Below the pieces are notes generated by a model. The model was given only the letters and a program-made list of their open reading frames with translations, ran no database searches and was not told the DNA's origin. A stretch of DNA of 64,000 nt from Deltaproteobacteria bacterium (GTDB lineage: Bacteria > Desulfobacterota > Syntrophobacteria > Syntrophobacterales > Syntrophobacteraceae), in assembly GCA_021780695.1 (NCBI GenBank), contig JAJXYD010000012.1, positions 1 to 64,000 on the forward strand, in the 5' to 3' direction. How positions within the stretch are numbered: the first letter of the stretch is position 1; the number at the start of each line of letters is the position of its first letter. Made by a program: the position numbers and the translations under genes. This document shows, piece after piece, positions 6,547 to 15,872 of the stretch.

Positions 6547-8079
6547 ATGAGAAATGGGATTTGTCAAGGCGGAATGGCCTCGATGCCAAAAAAAATCAAT
6601 GCGTTAGCAAAAGCTGCGCTGGTAGGCGACAATGGGTTTCGCATCGAAGAAAACAGGACTATCTTAAAGCTTTACCCACACCTGCGCCTGCCGGCCTTGA
6701 TCGTCGCCCTTATTTTTTTCTGTTTATTTTTTTCGCCCGTCCAGGCGGTTTGGGCCGACGATGCGGATTCCACCGATTCCGCCGCCGGCCTCTGGGAGCG
6801 GACCTACCTGCTGGGAGATCTGGACGGGCTTAGGACGTTTCTTGGACACTACGGGTTAACTTTTGCGCTGAGCGAGACGAGTGAAGTGCTGGGAAACCTG
6901 ACCGGCGGCTTGAAACAGGGGCTCGACTATGAAGGGGCCACCATTATGAGCCTTAGCCTGGATACGCGCAAAGCTTTCGGCTGGAAGGGCGGGACCCTTT
7001 TTGTCAGTGCGCTTCAACTCCACGGACGCGGCCTTTCCGCCGACTGCCTCGACAATATCGATACGGTCAGCGGAATAGAAGCCGATAGAACCACCAGGCT
7101 GTGGGAACTCTGGTACCAGCAGTCCTTTGCGGGAGGCAAGGCCGATGTCAAGGCCGGCCAGGTCGGTATCGACCAGGAATTTATCGTCAGCCAGGGCGCC
7201 TCTTTATATCTGAACGCCATGATGGGCTGGCCGGTATTGCCGGCCTCCGACCTCTACGCGGGAGGCCCCGCCTTTCCGCTTTCCTCTCCCGCCGTGCGGT
7301 TGAGGTATCAGCCCGACGACTCGCTCACCATGCTTGCCGGGGTTTTCGACGACAATCCCCCCGGAGGCGCCTTTGATGACGACTCCCAACTGCGCGACTC
7401 CGAAGCCTCCGGTACGCGCTTTAACATGACCACCGGCGCCCTTTGCATAGCCGAAATTCAGTACGCGATCAATCCGCCTGCGCCCGGCGGCAAGAGCACC
7501 GGTCTGGCCGGAACCTATAAACTCGGTGCCTGGTACGATTCAGGGAAGTTTCCCGATCAAAGGTTTACCGCCTCCGGCCTCTCGCTTGCCGACCCGCAAG
7601 GAAACGGTATCGCGCGGATGGTCAACAATAATTACAGCATCTACGCGGTAGCAGACCAGGCGATATGGCGCCAGGAAGGCGGGTCGCGCATGGTGGCGAT
7701 ATTCGGCCGCTTGATGGGCGCCCCCGGCGACTGCAACCTCATCGACTGGAGTCTTAACGCGGGCGTGAACGTGACCGGGCTTTTGCCCGGACGCGATAAC
7801 GACGTCTGCGGCATCGGCTACGGCTGGGCCCACATCAGCGGAGCGGCCGCCGACCTCGACAGGGACACCTCCTTTTATTCCGGAGCCCCCTACCCCGTTC
7901 GAGGCGCCGAATCGTTCATCGAAGTGACCTACCAGTGCCAGATAGCGCCCTGGTGGACCATCCAACCCGATCTGCAGTATATAATCAATCCGGGCGGAGG
8001 AGTCCTCAACCCGCTAAATCCTTCCGGACTGATCGGAAATGAACTGGTTATCGGCGTGCGCACGGTAATCAATTTCTAA
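6547..8079 (+). CDS. OprB-family carbohydrate-selective porin-like outer membrane protein
   Basis: 510 residues from ATG 6547, chosen because GGGAGGAG lies seven bases upstream. A hydrophobic stretch (LPALIVALIFFCLFFSPVQA) lies at about residues 40-60, followed by the WADDADS cleavage region; the pre-signal N-terminus is unusually long, and a later ATG (MASMPKK) could shorten it. The mature part resembles OprB porins (PF04966): GLWERTYLLGDLDGLRTFLG, LWELWYQQSF, KAGQVGIDQEFIVSQGASLY and FMIEVT-like strands. It ends NELVIGVRTVINF, with the terminal Phe used for outer-membrane assembly. OprB proteins pass sugars and other small solutes across the outer membrane. It stands alone; substrate unknown. 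Confidence 0.82.
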   Translation: MRNGICQGGMASMPKKINALAKAALVGDNGFRIEENRTILKLYPHLRLPALIVALIFFCLFFSPVQAVWADDADSTDSAAGLWERTYLLGDLDGLRTFLGHYGLTFALSETSEVLGNLTGGLKQGLDYEGATIMSLSLDTRKAFGWKGGTLFVSALQLHGRGLSADCLDNIDTVSGIEADRTTRLWELWYQQSFAGGKADVKAGQVGIDQEFIVSQGASLYLNAMMGWPVLPASDLYAGGPAFPLSSPAVRLRYQPDDSLTMLAGVFDDNPPGGAFDDDSQLRDSEASGTRFNMTTGALCIAEIQYAINPPAPGGKSTGLAGTYKLGAWYDSGKFPDQRFTASGLSLADPQGNGIARMVNNNYSIYAVADQAIWRQEGGSRMVAIFGRLMGAPGDCNLIDWSLNAGVNVTGLLPGRDNDVCGIGYGWAHISGAAADLDRDTSFYSGAPYPVRGAESFIEVTYQCQIAPWWTIQPDLQYIINPGGGVLNPLNPSGLIGNELVIGVRTVINF

Positions 8080-8223
8080 AAGGTGAGAAGATAACGGGGT
8101 CCAACTCGGACTGTCCCCGTCCAAGTTTCCGCTCGGGTCCCCTCGCTATGGGCGGCCCCGTGGACGGTACGTAGGATCTATCCAGCCCCGTCTGACACAT
8201 CGTTTCGAAACGCTGGGGCAAAA

Positions 8224-8241
8224 GCGGTCGCTTTTGACCGG
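8224..8241. repeat. Intergenic hairpin with GACCG/CGGTC stem
   Basis: CGGTC (8225-8229) and GACCG (8236-8240) form a short stem with a GCTTTT loop, flanked by A3 and, after two bases, T4. It belongs to a set of four intergenic hairpins with the same stem (see also 10941, 28345 and 33158). It may help end the porin transcript. Confidence 0.35.
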
Positions 8242-8304
8242 TGTTTTCGCGCTTGACGTGTCTACGGGTTAGTGATCTCCCGGCGCATTATCCCATCCTG
8301 GAAC

Positions 8305-8327
8305 GGGCGGTCTTGTTAACACCGCCC
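8305..8327. terminator. GC hairpin between convergent genes
   Basis: GGGCGGT (8305-8311) pairs with ACCGCCC (8321-8327) across a nine-base loop. It lies between the convergent ends of the porin gene and the small exported protein gene. Neither strand has a good T-run, so the terminator role is inferred from position. Confidence 0.4.
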
Positions 8328-8339
8328 CTCTAAAGCAAC

Positions 8340-8690
8340 TCATTGGCATCCCCTTGCTTCCATCACTTTAAAAGCCTCTCGTTTTTCGTTGCGCACTTTG
8401 GCTAATTGGGATTCTAATTCGCTCGCCTTGGCGCTGTTTAGTCCGGTCAAAGACGCAGTGCGGGCCAAGTGCATCTTTTCAGGCTCTAGAGCAGTCTTCA
8501 AATCGTCTTCCCGACTTCTTAAGGAGGCCACTTTCGCCATTAAGTGCTTGCAATTTAAGTTTTCATTTCCGGCTCCAACTACATTGCCCGTGACACTCTG
8601 AGCCGGCCGTGCCTGGACGTTGGCACAGTACCCCGTGAAAAAAGCGCCCAGAAAGATTGCCGCAAACACCGCTACCAAACTTTTTTTCAT
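8340..8690 (-). CDS. Small exported coiled-coil-like protein
   Basis: 116 residues from ATG 8690, preceded by AAAGGAGC seven bases upstream; the longer open frame upstream has no support. MKKSLVAVFAAIFLGAFFTG with cleavage near VQARPAQS is a clear signal peptide. The mature protein has a helical, charged, coiled-coil-like centre (MAKVASLRSREDDLKTALEP to ELESQLAKVRNEKREAFKVM). Two Cys, in NCKHL and at the penultimate position (GCQ), could form a disulphide in the periplasm. No family recognised. Convergent with the porin gene. Confidence 0.6.
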   Translation of the reverse strand: MKKSLVAVFAAIFLGAFFTGYCANVQARPAQSVTGNVVGAGNENLNCKHLMAKVASLRSREDDLKTALEPEKMHLARTASLTGLNSAKASELESQLAKVRNEKREAFKVMEARGCQ

Positions 8691-9934
8691 TGATTTGCTC
8701 CTTTTAAAATAGACTTTTTCGGAAAACGTAACGGCCCCATGCGCTCGACCGGATGACCATCTCGTCTTCCGTACCGTTTGAAATTCGTTTTTCCGGCGAT
8801 CTCTCGAGCCTTTCCCCTGACGAGTCTCGCTAAGGCTATAAGAAAAAATCGAAGCCACAGGCAAAAACGACCGGAACCGATAGGAAACCGCACGCTTTTC
8901 ATGGCACGAAATACTTTTTCCCCCTGAGCGATCTTGAGTATTTTCTAATATAATTGCGCTCTGGATGTGAATCAATAATGCAAAGGAAGGCTACATGGGC
9001 CTCCAAGCTTCCCCGGGATCGTTTAAGGAGCAGGGCTCTGCCTGCAAAAACAATTTTGCCACCCCTCGCTGCCCTTTCTATTGCCTCTTCAGCTTTCCTT
9101 TTCTATCTGCCGCCTTGTGCCCCCTTTGGTATTCCTGTTACAAACGGATGCGGAGGCGCGGCGCAGATCCTGTTGGAACTCGGGCTATTGTTTCAAACAC
9201 GCCCCCTCATGTTCTTTTAAAAATGCGTTTGTGCGAAAAACATGCTCATAAGCTCAGATGGGCCGCCTGGATGTTATACCGCTGTTACCTGGCTGTTAGG
9301 TCGCTGTTATTTCCATCCTTAAGATCAATAAAATATTGTAAAATCAAATCGTTATAAAATATGAAGAAAAAAACCCCTGTATTAGCAGCGATTAACAGCC
9401 AAACCCTCCAAAACGGCTGGAGCAAAAACGGGCAGGGAACTGCTTTGGCCGTGGTCGGTTCGGGGCTTGTGTCTGCTAATGATGGTGTGGGATTGGATTG
9501 CAAGACCCGGCACATCGGCTTGGATGCTCCCCGGTGGAATCGCTTTGAGCCGATTTCAGCTCAAATTCGACACAGTCTTCCTGCTCGGGAATACCCCCGC
9601 GTATCCGTTTCTTAACAGAATCGTCACCAAGTGTCTGTTGACCATCCGAGAAACCAATTGTATCAAAAACCAAACCTGGACGCCCACTTTTCGGGGCCGC
9701 CGGCAAGCCCGGAACGGGATGGAAACCGGGAAAAGTGCGATTTCGCACTGGTCTTCTATGGCTAATTAAAGCCTGGATCGCTCAGGTCAATCCGGACACG
9801 TTTCCTATTGTGTTTCTTTGATCTCTATTTTCGCGCCTTCGCGCCTTCGCGTGAGCCTAAATCGAAAACATTGCGAAGAGGGGGGCCGGTTTTTTACCTT
9901 TAACTGTCCCATAACGTAAGTCTTTGGAGGTTGT
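8691..9934. other. Long stretch without a supported gene
   Basis: Several frames of 60-120 codons occur, but none has a ribosome binding site, consistent codon use or recognisable domains. The plus-strand ATG at 9361 (MKKKTPVLAAINSQ) follows an AT-rich run but lacks a Shine-Dalgarno and stops being protein-like after about 40 codons. 9834-9852 contains a short GCGCCTTC tandem repeat. The stretch may be a decayed gene or an untranslated region upstream of the binding protein at 9935. Confidence 0.5.
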
Positions 9935-10912
9935 ATGCGCTTGTTGTGGTTTTTGCTGTCCTTGCTTTTTGTCTGTTTTTCGGTAACGGCCGCCGTGGCC
10001 GGTTCGGTAATGGATCGCGTGAAGGCTCGCGGCGTCGTGCGCTGCGGAGGTGTGGAGCGCCCCGGGCTCGCAATGGCGGACGGCCACGGCCATTGGAAAG
10101 GTCTTGAGGTTGACGTTTGCCGCGCGGTGGCAGTGGCCTTTCTGGGCGATCCGGATCGCCTTGAGTTCCACGCCTATGCGAGCTCCAAAGATTTCGACGC
10201 GGTGCGCAACCAAAAGGACGATATCTTCTTTTTAACCGGCTCGGAGATCGTCCGCCACAACCTGGCTGACAAGGTGCTGCCCGGCCCCACCGTGTTCGTA
10301 GAATCGCAGAATGTGATGGTTACCGACACATCTACTTTCCATAAAGTGGCCGATTTGGCCGGGCAAAGCGTCTGCTATATGATCGGAAGCCCGGAAGAAG
10401 AGTCCCTTAACGCCTACTTCGCCGGACTTCACAAACGGTTTTTTCACCGGGCCTTCTCCGAATACGGCGAAATGGTCGACACCTACCAGGTGCAAAACTG
10501 CAAGGCCCTGGCCGGGGAAATCACCTATCTTGCCGCTACCCGTCTGGACCCGGGAGTTAACCACATATCCAGCCGTATCCTTCCGCAGTCTCTTTCAGCT
10601 TACCCTGTAATGGCCGCAACGGGAGTCTCGGATACGAAATGGTCGGCAATCGTTGCCTGGACAGTGGATACGCTCATCAGCGCGGAGCGGCCCGCGACCC
10701 CGTGGAGCAATAGCGGAGCCCAAGCGATGCCGGTCTTTGCGCCGGGGCTTGGGCTGGCTAAGGGCTGGCAGGACCACGTTCTCAAGACTGTTGGAAATTA
10801 CGCCGACATATTCGCCCGCAACCTTGGCGAAAAATCGCCTCTTAAGCTGGACAGGGGCTTCAATGCAAACCAAGTAAATGGAGGGCTTCTCCTCGCGCCT
10901 TTTAACCAATGA
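9935..10912 (+). CDS. Periplasmic amino-acid-type solute-binding protein (SBP_bac_3)
   Basis: 325 residues with a signal peptide (MRLLWFLLSLLFVCFSVTAA, cut near VAG-SVMD). The layout VMDRVKARGVVRCGGVERPG, then WKGLEVDVCRAVAVAFLGDP, then a VADLAGQSVCYMIGSPEE lobe matches the family 3 extracellular solute-binding proteins (PF00497), closest to the AapJ/general L-amino-acid group. GGAGG lies five bases before the ATG. No permease or ATPase gene is adjacent, so it either serves a distant transporter or acts as a sensor. The substrate cannot be read from sequence. Extra Cys residues (CGG, VCRA, VCYM, NCKA) may form disulphides. Confidence 0.8.
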   Translation: MRLLWFLLSLLFVCFSVTAAVAGSVMDRVKARGVVRCGGVERPGLAMADGHGHWKGLEVDVCRAVAVAFLGDPDRLEFHAYASSKDFDAVRNQKDDIFFLTGSEIVRHNLADKVLPGPTVFVESQNVMVTDTSTFHKVADLAGQSVCYMIGSPEEESLNAYFAGLHKRFFHRAFSEYGEMVDTYQVQNCKALAGEITYLAATRLDPGVNHISSRILPQSLSAYPVMAATGVSDTKWSAIVAWTVDTLISAERPATPWSNSGAQAMPVFAPGLGLAKGWQDHVLKTVGNYADIFARNLGEKSPLKLDRGFNANQVNGGLLLAPFNQ

Positions 10913-10940
10913 TGGTCTTATGCCCCTTGGCCCTAACCAG

Positions 10941-10987
10941 CCGGTCAAATTTGCCTGACGCGTTTTTTGTCAGCCAATTTTGACCGG
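10941..10987. repeat. Long imperfect intergenic hairpin with CCGGTCAAA arms
   Basis: Nineteen-base arms starting CCGGTCAAA (10941) and ending TTTGACCGG (10987) match at 17 of 19 positions around a loop of GCGTTTTTT. It lies just after the solute-binding protein gene. There is no T-run after the right arm. It shares the GACCGG/CCGGTC stem with three other intergenic hairpins in the window. Confidence 0.5.
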
Positions 10988-11336
10988 TTCTCCATTCAAA
11001 TGTAACAGAACCTCACTACATTCTTTTCCATTCCCAGCCGGACCGGATCTCCGGGCTACTACTTCTAGGCAGTGGGGGAGGATTCGGCCGGCTGTTCCCT
11101 AATTCTGGGATTGGTCCCTGAAAATTTGTATCATCGGGCATTACGGTCTGAAACTCAATGGCTTTTGGACTCCGTGCGGGCGGCAAGGGAGGTGATCGTC
11201 GTAGGAGAGCCCGTTGAGGGGCAATTTCGCGTTACGCACTTGAAAACTTGGGGCAAATCCCAAAGCCCTCAAAAATTGTCGATCGGTAAGAGAAGGAAAG
11301 AGTTGTCTATATATTCTTGTTTAGGAGATGTTCACT

Positions 11337-13742
11337 ATGAGACGATTTAAAAAAGCCATTCCGGCGCTGGCCGTCGCGCTGTCGCTGCTGCAACTCCCCA
11401 TGACCCCGGCGGCATGCTCCGCCCAACAGACTCAGGAGGTCACGGCCCAGCCGAATGTGAGCAGTCCCGAGTCCCCGTACTTCATCGATCCCGCCACCGA
11501 ACCGGTCCTGTCGCAATCCCAAATCGTGGCCCTGCTGCGGGCAAAGATTAAATACGTCTTTGTTATTTTCAATGAGAACCGTTCCTTCGACAGCGAATAC
11601 GGCACCTTCCCCGGCGCCAACGGGATCTATTCGGACGGCCAAAATCCACGTTCCGCGGCTAATACCCCCGGCTTCTACCAGACCTACACCGATAATCTCA
11701 CCGGGGCAACCGTAACCGTCCAGCCCTTCCGGCTCGATCCCAAGGAAAATTCGTCTGTCATCGACAGCACCGACCATTCCAACGCGGGCATGATTGCAAA
11801 ATATGACGTGCAAAACGGCGTCCCGCAGATGGACGGCTATGCCAAGCGCGAGTACCAAAGATTTGCAGGCGCCGCGGGAACCCAGCCCACCGCGGCCAAG
11901 GAGGAAGAAGGCACCCAGTTTGCCCGCGTTGTCATGGCCCATGTGGACTGCGACACTATTCCGTTCTTCTGGCAGTATGCCTCCCGTTTCGCCATATTCG
12001 ACAATATCTATGCAACCGAGGACGGCCCCTCGGCTCCCAACGCAATTGCTATGATCTCGGGTCAGGTCGGCCAGACCCAGTGGGTTAAGCATCCCTCCAG
12101 CGCCTCGGGTCAGCCCGTAACCCTTGGCAGCCACAGCGGAACGCTCAACGGACCGCCGATCACAAGCGACTACGAGCCCTTCTGGGGATCCCAGTACGAC
12201 ACGACGGCCGGCAGTATCACCGGCAGCCCTCCCTACACCCGCCAGCCCGACAGTCCCAATGAGAATTACGGAGACGGCAACATTGCGATGAACCTGACAT
12301 TTGCCAGCCTGCCGCTCACGTTCCAAGGCACTAATGTAACCTCCATTCTGTCCGCGGACCCAAGTTACGCCACCGACGCCGCCGATATTCAACTCGATAT
12401 CCCCTATATTCAAAAATACGGCTCCCCTCAGGTAAACTGGGGTTGGTTCCAGGAAGGCTACGACCTGGAATCGACCGACACAGGCGGTGTGGCCTCACAT
12501 AGCTCCTATGTCACCCACCACAACGGAGCGCAGTATTTCGGCTACATTACCAATTCCCCGGGGATACGCTCCAATATACACGGCCTTACGGACTTTTTTA
12601 ACGATATGGCCAACAACTCCCTGCCTGACGGTGGAGTCTTCTACATTCGTGGCGGCTATAAAAATCTGATGCAGAAAAACCCGGTAATAACCGATACAAG
12701 CACCCCCGGCGATGAAGTCGCAGCCATTGACGCGGCAAAAGGGGGCGACGACGACCATCCGGCTTACAGCGACAACCAGCTTAGCGAAGCCATGGCGGCG
12801 CGGGTGATAAACGCGGTGGCATCCAACCCGAAAATCTGGAGCAAGTGTGCTATCGTAATCACCTACGACGAGACCGACGGGCGCTGGGATCACGTACCGC
12901 CCCGCATCCTCTCCTACGGTCCCAACGGCCTGCTCGCCCGAGGCTCCCGCGTTCCGCTCCTGCTCATCTCGCCCTATGCCAGGACCCACGTCGTCTCCCA
13001 CGTCGAAGGCGACCACAACTCCATTATCGAAACCATCAACTACATATTCGGTCTGCCTGCCCTCGCCAGCCTTCCAGACGAAGCCGAAGCGCTTCAAAAC
13101 GGCAATTCGTCCTATTTCAACGGGTTTGCCCCCAGCGGCTTCCAGCAAACTCACCTGGGACCTGACGACATTGAGTCGTCCATATCCAGCAGCCTTCTTT
13201 CCGGCTTCGATCCATTGCGCCTAAGCGGCTCCGCTCCACCTCTTCCGGCCTCTTTCGCCTTGATTTCCGACTCTGTGATAAATTCATTTCCCCATTATGG
13301 CGGCAATGGATGTCAAGACATCGGGATTGTTCCAACGGATGTCACTCAGGCAATCACAAACCAGATTCCAGACGGTTTCAATCCCCTGCCCAGTACCTAT
13401 CCCACCACTACTAATTCCGACGCCAGAACCTATGGCGGTCTATGGCAAAACGCCTCCGACCTTGGAAACGGCTGGAAATGGCTGAGCTGGTTTGGCTATT
13501 TCAACACCAGCAGTTCCCCCTGGATATACCATTCCACTCTTGGTTGGCTCTATCCCGAAGGAACATCGACGGAAAACCTCTGGTTTTACGATTCGGCCAT
13601 GGGCGCGTTCTGTTGGACCAGTCAGTCGGTCTATCCCTATATCTACAGGGCCTCCGACAACACATGGCTCTATTACAAGACCGGCTCGTCCAACCCCAGC
13701 TGGTTTTATAATTTCACCACCCAAAAGTGGGTAAACTATTAA
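11337..13742 (+). CDS. Exported phosphoesterase (phospholipase C/acid phosphatase family) with aromatic C-terminal tail
   Basis: 801 residues from ATG 11337, chosen because AGGAG lies nine bases upstream and the earlier ATG overlaps it. A signal peptide ends near ACSAQQ. The body matches the PF04185 phosphoesterases: KYVFVIFNENRSFDSEYGTF, NIYATEDGPSAPNAIAMISG, ITYDETDGRWDHVPPR, RVPLLLISPYARTHVVSHVE and DHNSIIETINYIF. These enzymes cleave phosphate or phosphocholine esters outside the cytoplasm. The last about 100 residues are a separate repeat-like tail rich in Trp, Tyr and Phe (WKWLSWFGYFN, GWLYPEG, LWFYDS, WLYYKTG, WFYNFTTQKW), probably a surface- or carbohydrate-binding module. Single gene. 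Substrate unknown. Confidence 0.83.
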   Translation: MRRFKKAIPALAVALSLLQLPMTPAACSAQQTQEVTAQPNVSSPESPYFIDPATEPVLSQSQIVALLRAKIKYVFVIFNENRSFDSEYGTFPGANGIYSDGQNPRSAANTPGFYQTYTDNLTGATVTVQPFRLDPKENSSVIDSTDHSNAGMIAKYDVQNGVPQMDGYAKREYQRFAGAAGTQPTAAKEEEGTQFARVVMAHVDCDTIPFFWQYASRFAIFDNIYATEDGPSAPNAIAMISGQVGQTQWVKHPSSASGQPVTLGSHSGTLNGPPITSDYEPFWGSQYDTTAGSITGSPPYTRQPDSPNENYGDGNIAMNLTFASLPLTFQGTNVTSILSADPSYATDAADIQLDIPYIQKYGSPQVNWGWFQEGYDLESTDTGGVASHSSYVTHHNGAQYFGYITNSPGIRSNIHGLTDFFNDMANNSLPDGGVFYIRGGYKNLMQKNPVITDTSTPGDEVAAIDAAKGGDDDHPAYSDNQLSEAMAARVINAVASNPKIWSKCAIVITYDETDGRWDHVPPRILSYGPNGLLARGSRVPLLLISPYARTHVVSHVEGDHNSIIETINYIFGLPALASLPDEAEALQNGNSSYFNGFAPSGFQQTHLGPDDIESSISSSLLSGFDPLRLSGSAPPLPASFALISDSVINSFPHYGGNGCQDIGIVPTDVTQAITNQIPDGFNPLPSTYPTTTNSDARTYGGLWQNASDLGNGWKWLSWFGYFNTSSSPWIYHSTLGWLYPEGTSTENLWFYDSAMGAFCWTSQSVYPYIYRASDNTWLYYKTGSSNPSWFYNFTTQKWVNY

Positions 13743-13787
13743 GGAGATACCGGTAAGATAATTTGGACTTGAGCTGACACTTTGCAT

Positions 13788-13865
13788 AAAAAAAGGGTGG
13801 TCGGGTACCCAATCCTGGCGATTGTCGCCAAACAACCCGGGAGAAGGAACCTTTAGGACCACCCT
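13788..13865 (-). ncRNA. Candidate structured small RNA ending in an intrinsic terminator
   Basis: Read on the minus strand, AGGGTGGTC (13857-13865) pairs with GACCACCCT (13794-13802), nine perfect base pairs, followed by seven T (13788-13794). Inside lie a CGGGT/ACCCG stem that encloses a TGGCGA-N3-TCGCCA hairpin, and a small AAGG/CCTT hairpin. A plain terminator would not need this branched interior, so a small RNA or regulatory element is possible. It lies about 180 bases downstream of tRNA-Thr and converges with the phosphoesterase gene. It matches no RNA family I know. Confidence 0.4.
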
Positions 13866-13961
13866 CGAAAAACTCAAAAAATGCAAGTTAAGTCTACCGG
13901 CAGCACTCCTAAGGCATCAAGAAGGCATATGAGGATGGAGGGGTTGCTATGAAAAAACAAG

Positions 13962-13988
13962 GAAAAAGCCCTGCATCAAAAACAGGGT
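13962..13988 (-). terminator. Terminator of the tRNA-Thr transcript
   Basis: On the minus strand CCCTG pairs with CAGGG (13969-13973 with 13983-13987) around a T-rich loop, followed by CTTTTTCC. It sits about 55 bases beyond the 3' end of the tRNA. Confidence 0.5.
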
Positions 13989-14041
13989 TTCCCCGCGGAT
14001 AGAACCGGAAATCTATTCTGAGATTCATTAACTAAAACTAA

Positions 14042-14113
14042 AGCTGGCGATGGGATTTGAACCCGCAACCTGCTGATTACAAATCAGCTGCTCTGCCGTT
14101 GAGCTACGCCAGC
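14042..14113 (-). tRNA. tRNA-Thr (anticodon TGT)
   Basis: The minus strand folds as a standard cloverleaf: acceptor GCTGGCG/CGCCAGC, D stem GCTC/GAGC, anticodon stem GCTGA/TCAGC with loop TTTGTAA (anticodon TGT, threonine), and T loop TTCAAAT. One C-A mismatch and one G-T pair weaken the T stem (GCGGG/CCCAT). The CCA end is not encoded. A strong promoter lies just upstream at 14128-14156 and a hairpin terminator downstream. Confidence 0.95.
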
Positions 14114-14127
14114 AAAACAATGCCGAG

Positions 14128-14156
14128 CTTATAGCATGAGGATATGGGGAAATCAA
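14128..14156 (-). promoter_or_regulatory. Promoter of tRNA-Thr
   Basis: On the minus strand TTGATT (14151-14156), a 17-base spacer, and TATAAG (14128-14133). The -10 ends 14 bases before the first base of the tRNA, leaving a short 5' leader. Confidence 0.7.
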
Positions 14157-14228
14157 GAAAATGGGTGGCGGGGACCAATCGCCGGCACCTGTAAACCATT
14201 TATACCAAGAGGTTAATCATTCTGCTTT

Positions 14229-15818
14229 TTAACCCAGGAGTTTGATTATCCGCGCGACCTGGTTTTGCTTTTTTGAATAGACTGTGGACAATACCAAGGG
14301 GAGGCGGGCTTCCAGGGGAGCTTCGGTATCGATTTTCATGTATTGCGCTTCGCCTAATTCCTCAAGGGGTTCAAATTCTTTCAGCAGTCCCGGAAGGTGT
14401 TCTTTTCTTGCATCCGAGAGGCCGCCCTTGCCTTCCCTGCCGGTAAGCCTTTCAAGAAGTGTGGGCTGGGAACTGAGGCATTCGAGAAACAAAATGTTTG
14501 CATCCATGTCCTCGGCAAGCCTTACGGCCTCCTCTCGCCATTTTTTCTTCGAGAAGCTGGCATCCAGGATTACCGAACGGCCTTTTTTAAGTTCCAGCTG
14601 TGCGGCGGACATGAGCCTGGAATAGGCACGCGCCCGGATGCCGGGCTTGTATATACCCGTTGCGAAGGCCACCGGCCCCCCGGACTCACCGTATTCGGGA
14701 AGCTCCTGTCTCAGGGCATCGGAGCTAAAAAGACAAAGCCCAAAAATTTCAGCTATCTTTTTTGCCCAGGTCGATTTCCCGGATCCGGGCAATCCGCACA
14801 GAACAAAGATCGAAGGTCTTGCAAACTGCACCGCGTAAGCAAAAGCAAGATCGAAATACCGGGAGGCGCGTCCCCTCATTTCGTTTCGTTTCCCGGCGCT
14901 AAGACACGAGACTTTCGCCTTTACAACCGCCCGGTAGCATGAGTAGAAATCCAGAACCGTATAGATTCCAAAATCGCGGCCGGCCTCCGTGTATCCTTGC
15001 AACATCGCAAGGCTTAAATCGGCTCTTCCAAGCCGTTCGACATCCATGTGCAGAAAGGCGAGATCGGCCGCACGGTCGCCGCAGCGCAAACGTTGGCTAA
15101 ACTCCACGCAATCGATAATCTGGATGGGGTCGAGAAAATAGACGTGTTCGGCTCTAAGATCCCCATGGCCATCGCAGATTTTGCCTCCGTCTATCCTGCG
15201 CTGGAAAAGAGCGCTCCGGTCTTTTAGGAAAGTGCGACTCGCCTCCATTACGAACTCGAAACGCTGCCTGTCGATCAGGTCTCCCACAAAGGGCTCCAGT
15301 TGCCGAAAATTTTCCTCCGTATTGAAGCCTATGACCTCGCCTGCGCCGAATTTTTCGATCTCCCCTACCCGTTCGGCTCCCTCGAAAAATTGAAAAAGAC
15401 GCTCTCCTAAAAGAATCATATCGCCTGGCGTAACTTTTTTGGTTTCGATCATACTGGATAGAGAGGCCTCGTCGGGCAACCGGCGCATCCTTACCCCATA
15501 TTCGATTTCTGCTCCGCCTTCAGCAAGCAGGAACTGATCGCCTTTTGCGCAAATGGGCACAACTCCAAGATAAACTCGATCGGCCAGTCGCCGGTTGAGC
15601 TTAACTTCGAGTTCGCACATCTTTTTTCTGGTCTCAAGCGAGGTGTAGTCAAGAAAGCCGAAATCGACCGGTTTTTTTAACTTGTAGACAAAATCTCCAG
15701 CGAGAAAGACCACCGAAATATGGGTCTCGCGCCGTTCAACTTTTAAAACCGGGTGAGGATAGAAGTCGGGACGGGCCATAGCCCGGCAGATAGCCTCGAA
15801 GGTTTTCATCTCGCCCAC
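14229..15818 (-). CDS. Bifunctional aminoglycoside phosphotransferase-like / P-loop kinase-like protein
   Basis: 529 residues. The N-terminal half (about 1-325) has the APH/choline-kinase fold, with HGDLRAEHVYF as catalytic loop and QIIDCVEFSQRLR as the metal-binding loop. The C-terminal half (about 335-510) is an AAA_33-type kinase with FVLCGLPGSGKSTWAKKIAE as Walker A and RSVILDASFSKKKWR. This fusion is widespread in environmental bacteria. It is often annotated as aminoglycoside phosphotransferase, but resistance is not established; a small-molecule or nucleotide kinase is as likely. I accept the GTG start at 15818, because GGAG lies seven bases upstream; an ATG three codons later is the alternative. 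Confidence 0.8.
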   Translation of the reverse strand: MGEMKTFEAICRAMARPDFYPHPVLKVERRETHISVVFLAGDFVYKLKKPVDFGFLDYTSLETRKKMCELEVKLNRRLADRVYLGVVPICAKGDQFLLAEGGAEIEYGVRMRRLPDEASLSSMIETKKVTPGDMILLGERLFQFFEGAERVGEIEKFGAGEVIGFNTEENFRQLEPFVGDLIDRQRFEFVMEASRTFLKDRSALFQRRIDGGKICDGHGDLRAEHVYFLDPIQIIDCVEFSQRLRCGDRAADLAFLHMDVERLGRADLSLAMLQGYTEAGRDFGIYTVLDFYSCYRAVVKAKVSCLSAGKRNEMRGRASRYFDLAFAYAVQFARPSIFVLCGLPGSGKSTWAKKIAEIFGLCLFSSDALRQELPEYGESGGPVAFATGIYKPGIRARAYSRLMSAAQLELKKGRSVILDASFSKKKWREEAVRLAEDMDANILFLECLSSQPTLLERLTGREGKGGLSDARKEHLPGLLKEFEPLEELGEAQYMKIDTEAPLEARLPLVLSTVYSKKQNQVARIIKLLG

Positions 15819-15872
15819 AAACCGTCTCCAAAGAATTCAACGCCATGCCCGCAATGGGGTAAAGCCCCAGGT

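Noticed and set aside
8954..9357. Two overlapping frames with hydrophobic and Cys-rich stretches
   Set aside because: Neither has a Shine-Dalgarno and both look like translated non-coding DNA.
9467..9769. 100-codon plus-strand frame
   Set aside because: No start signal, no family resemblance, codon pattern unlike neighbours.
11307..12413. 368-codon minus-strand frame inside the phosphoesterase gene
   Set aside because: Shadow frame rich in Gly/Val; the plus-strand protein has clear family motifs and a signal peptide.
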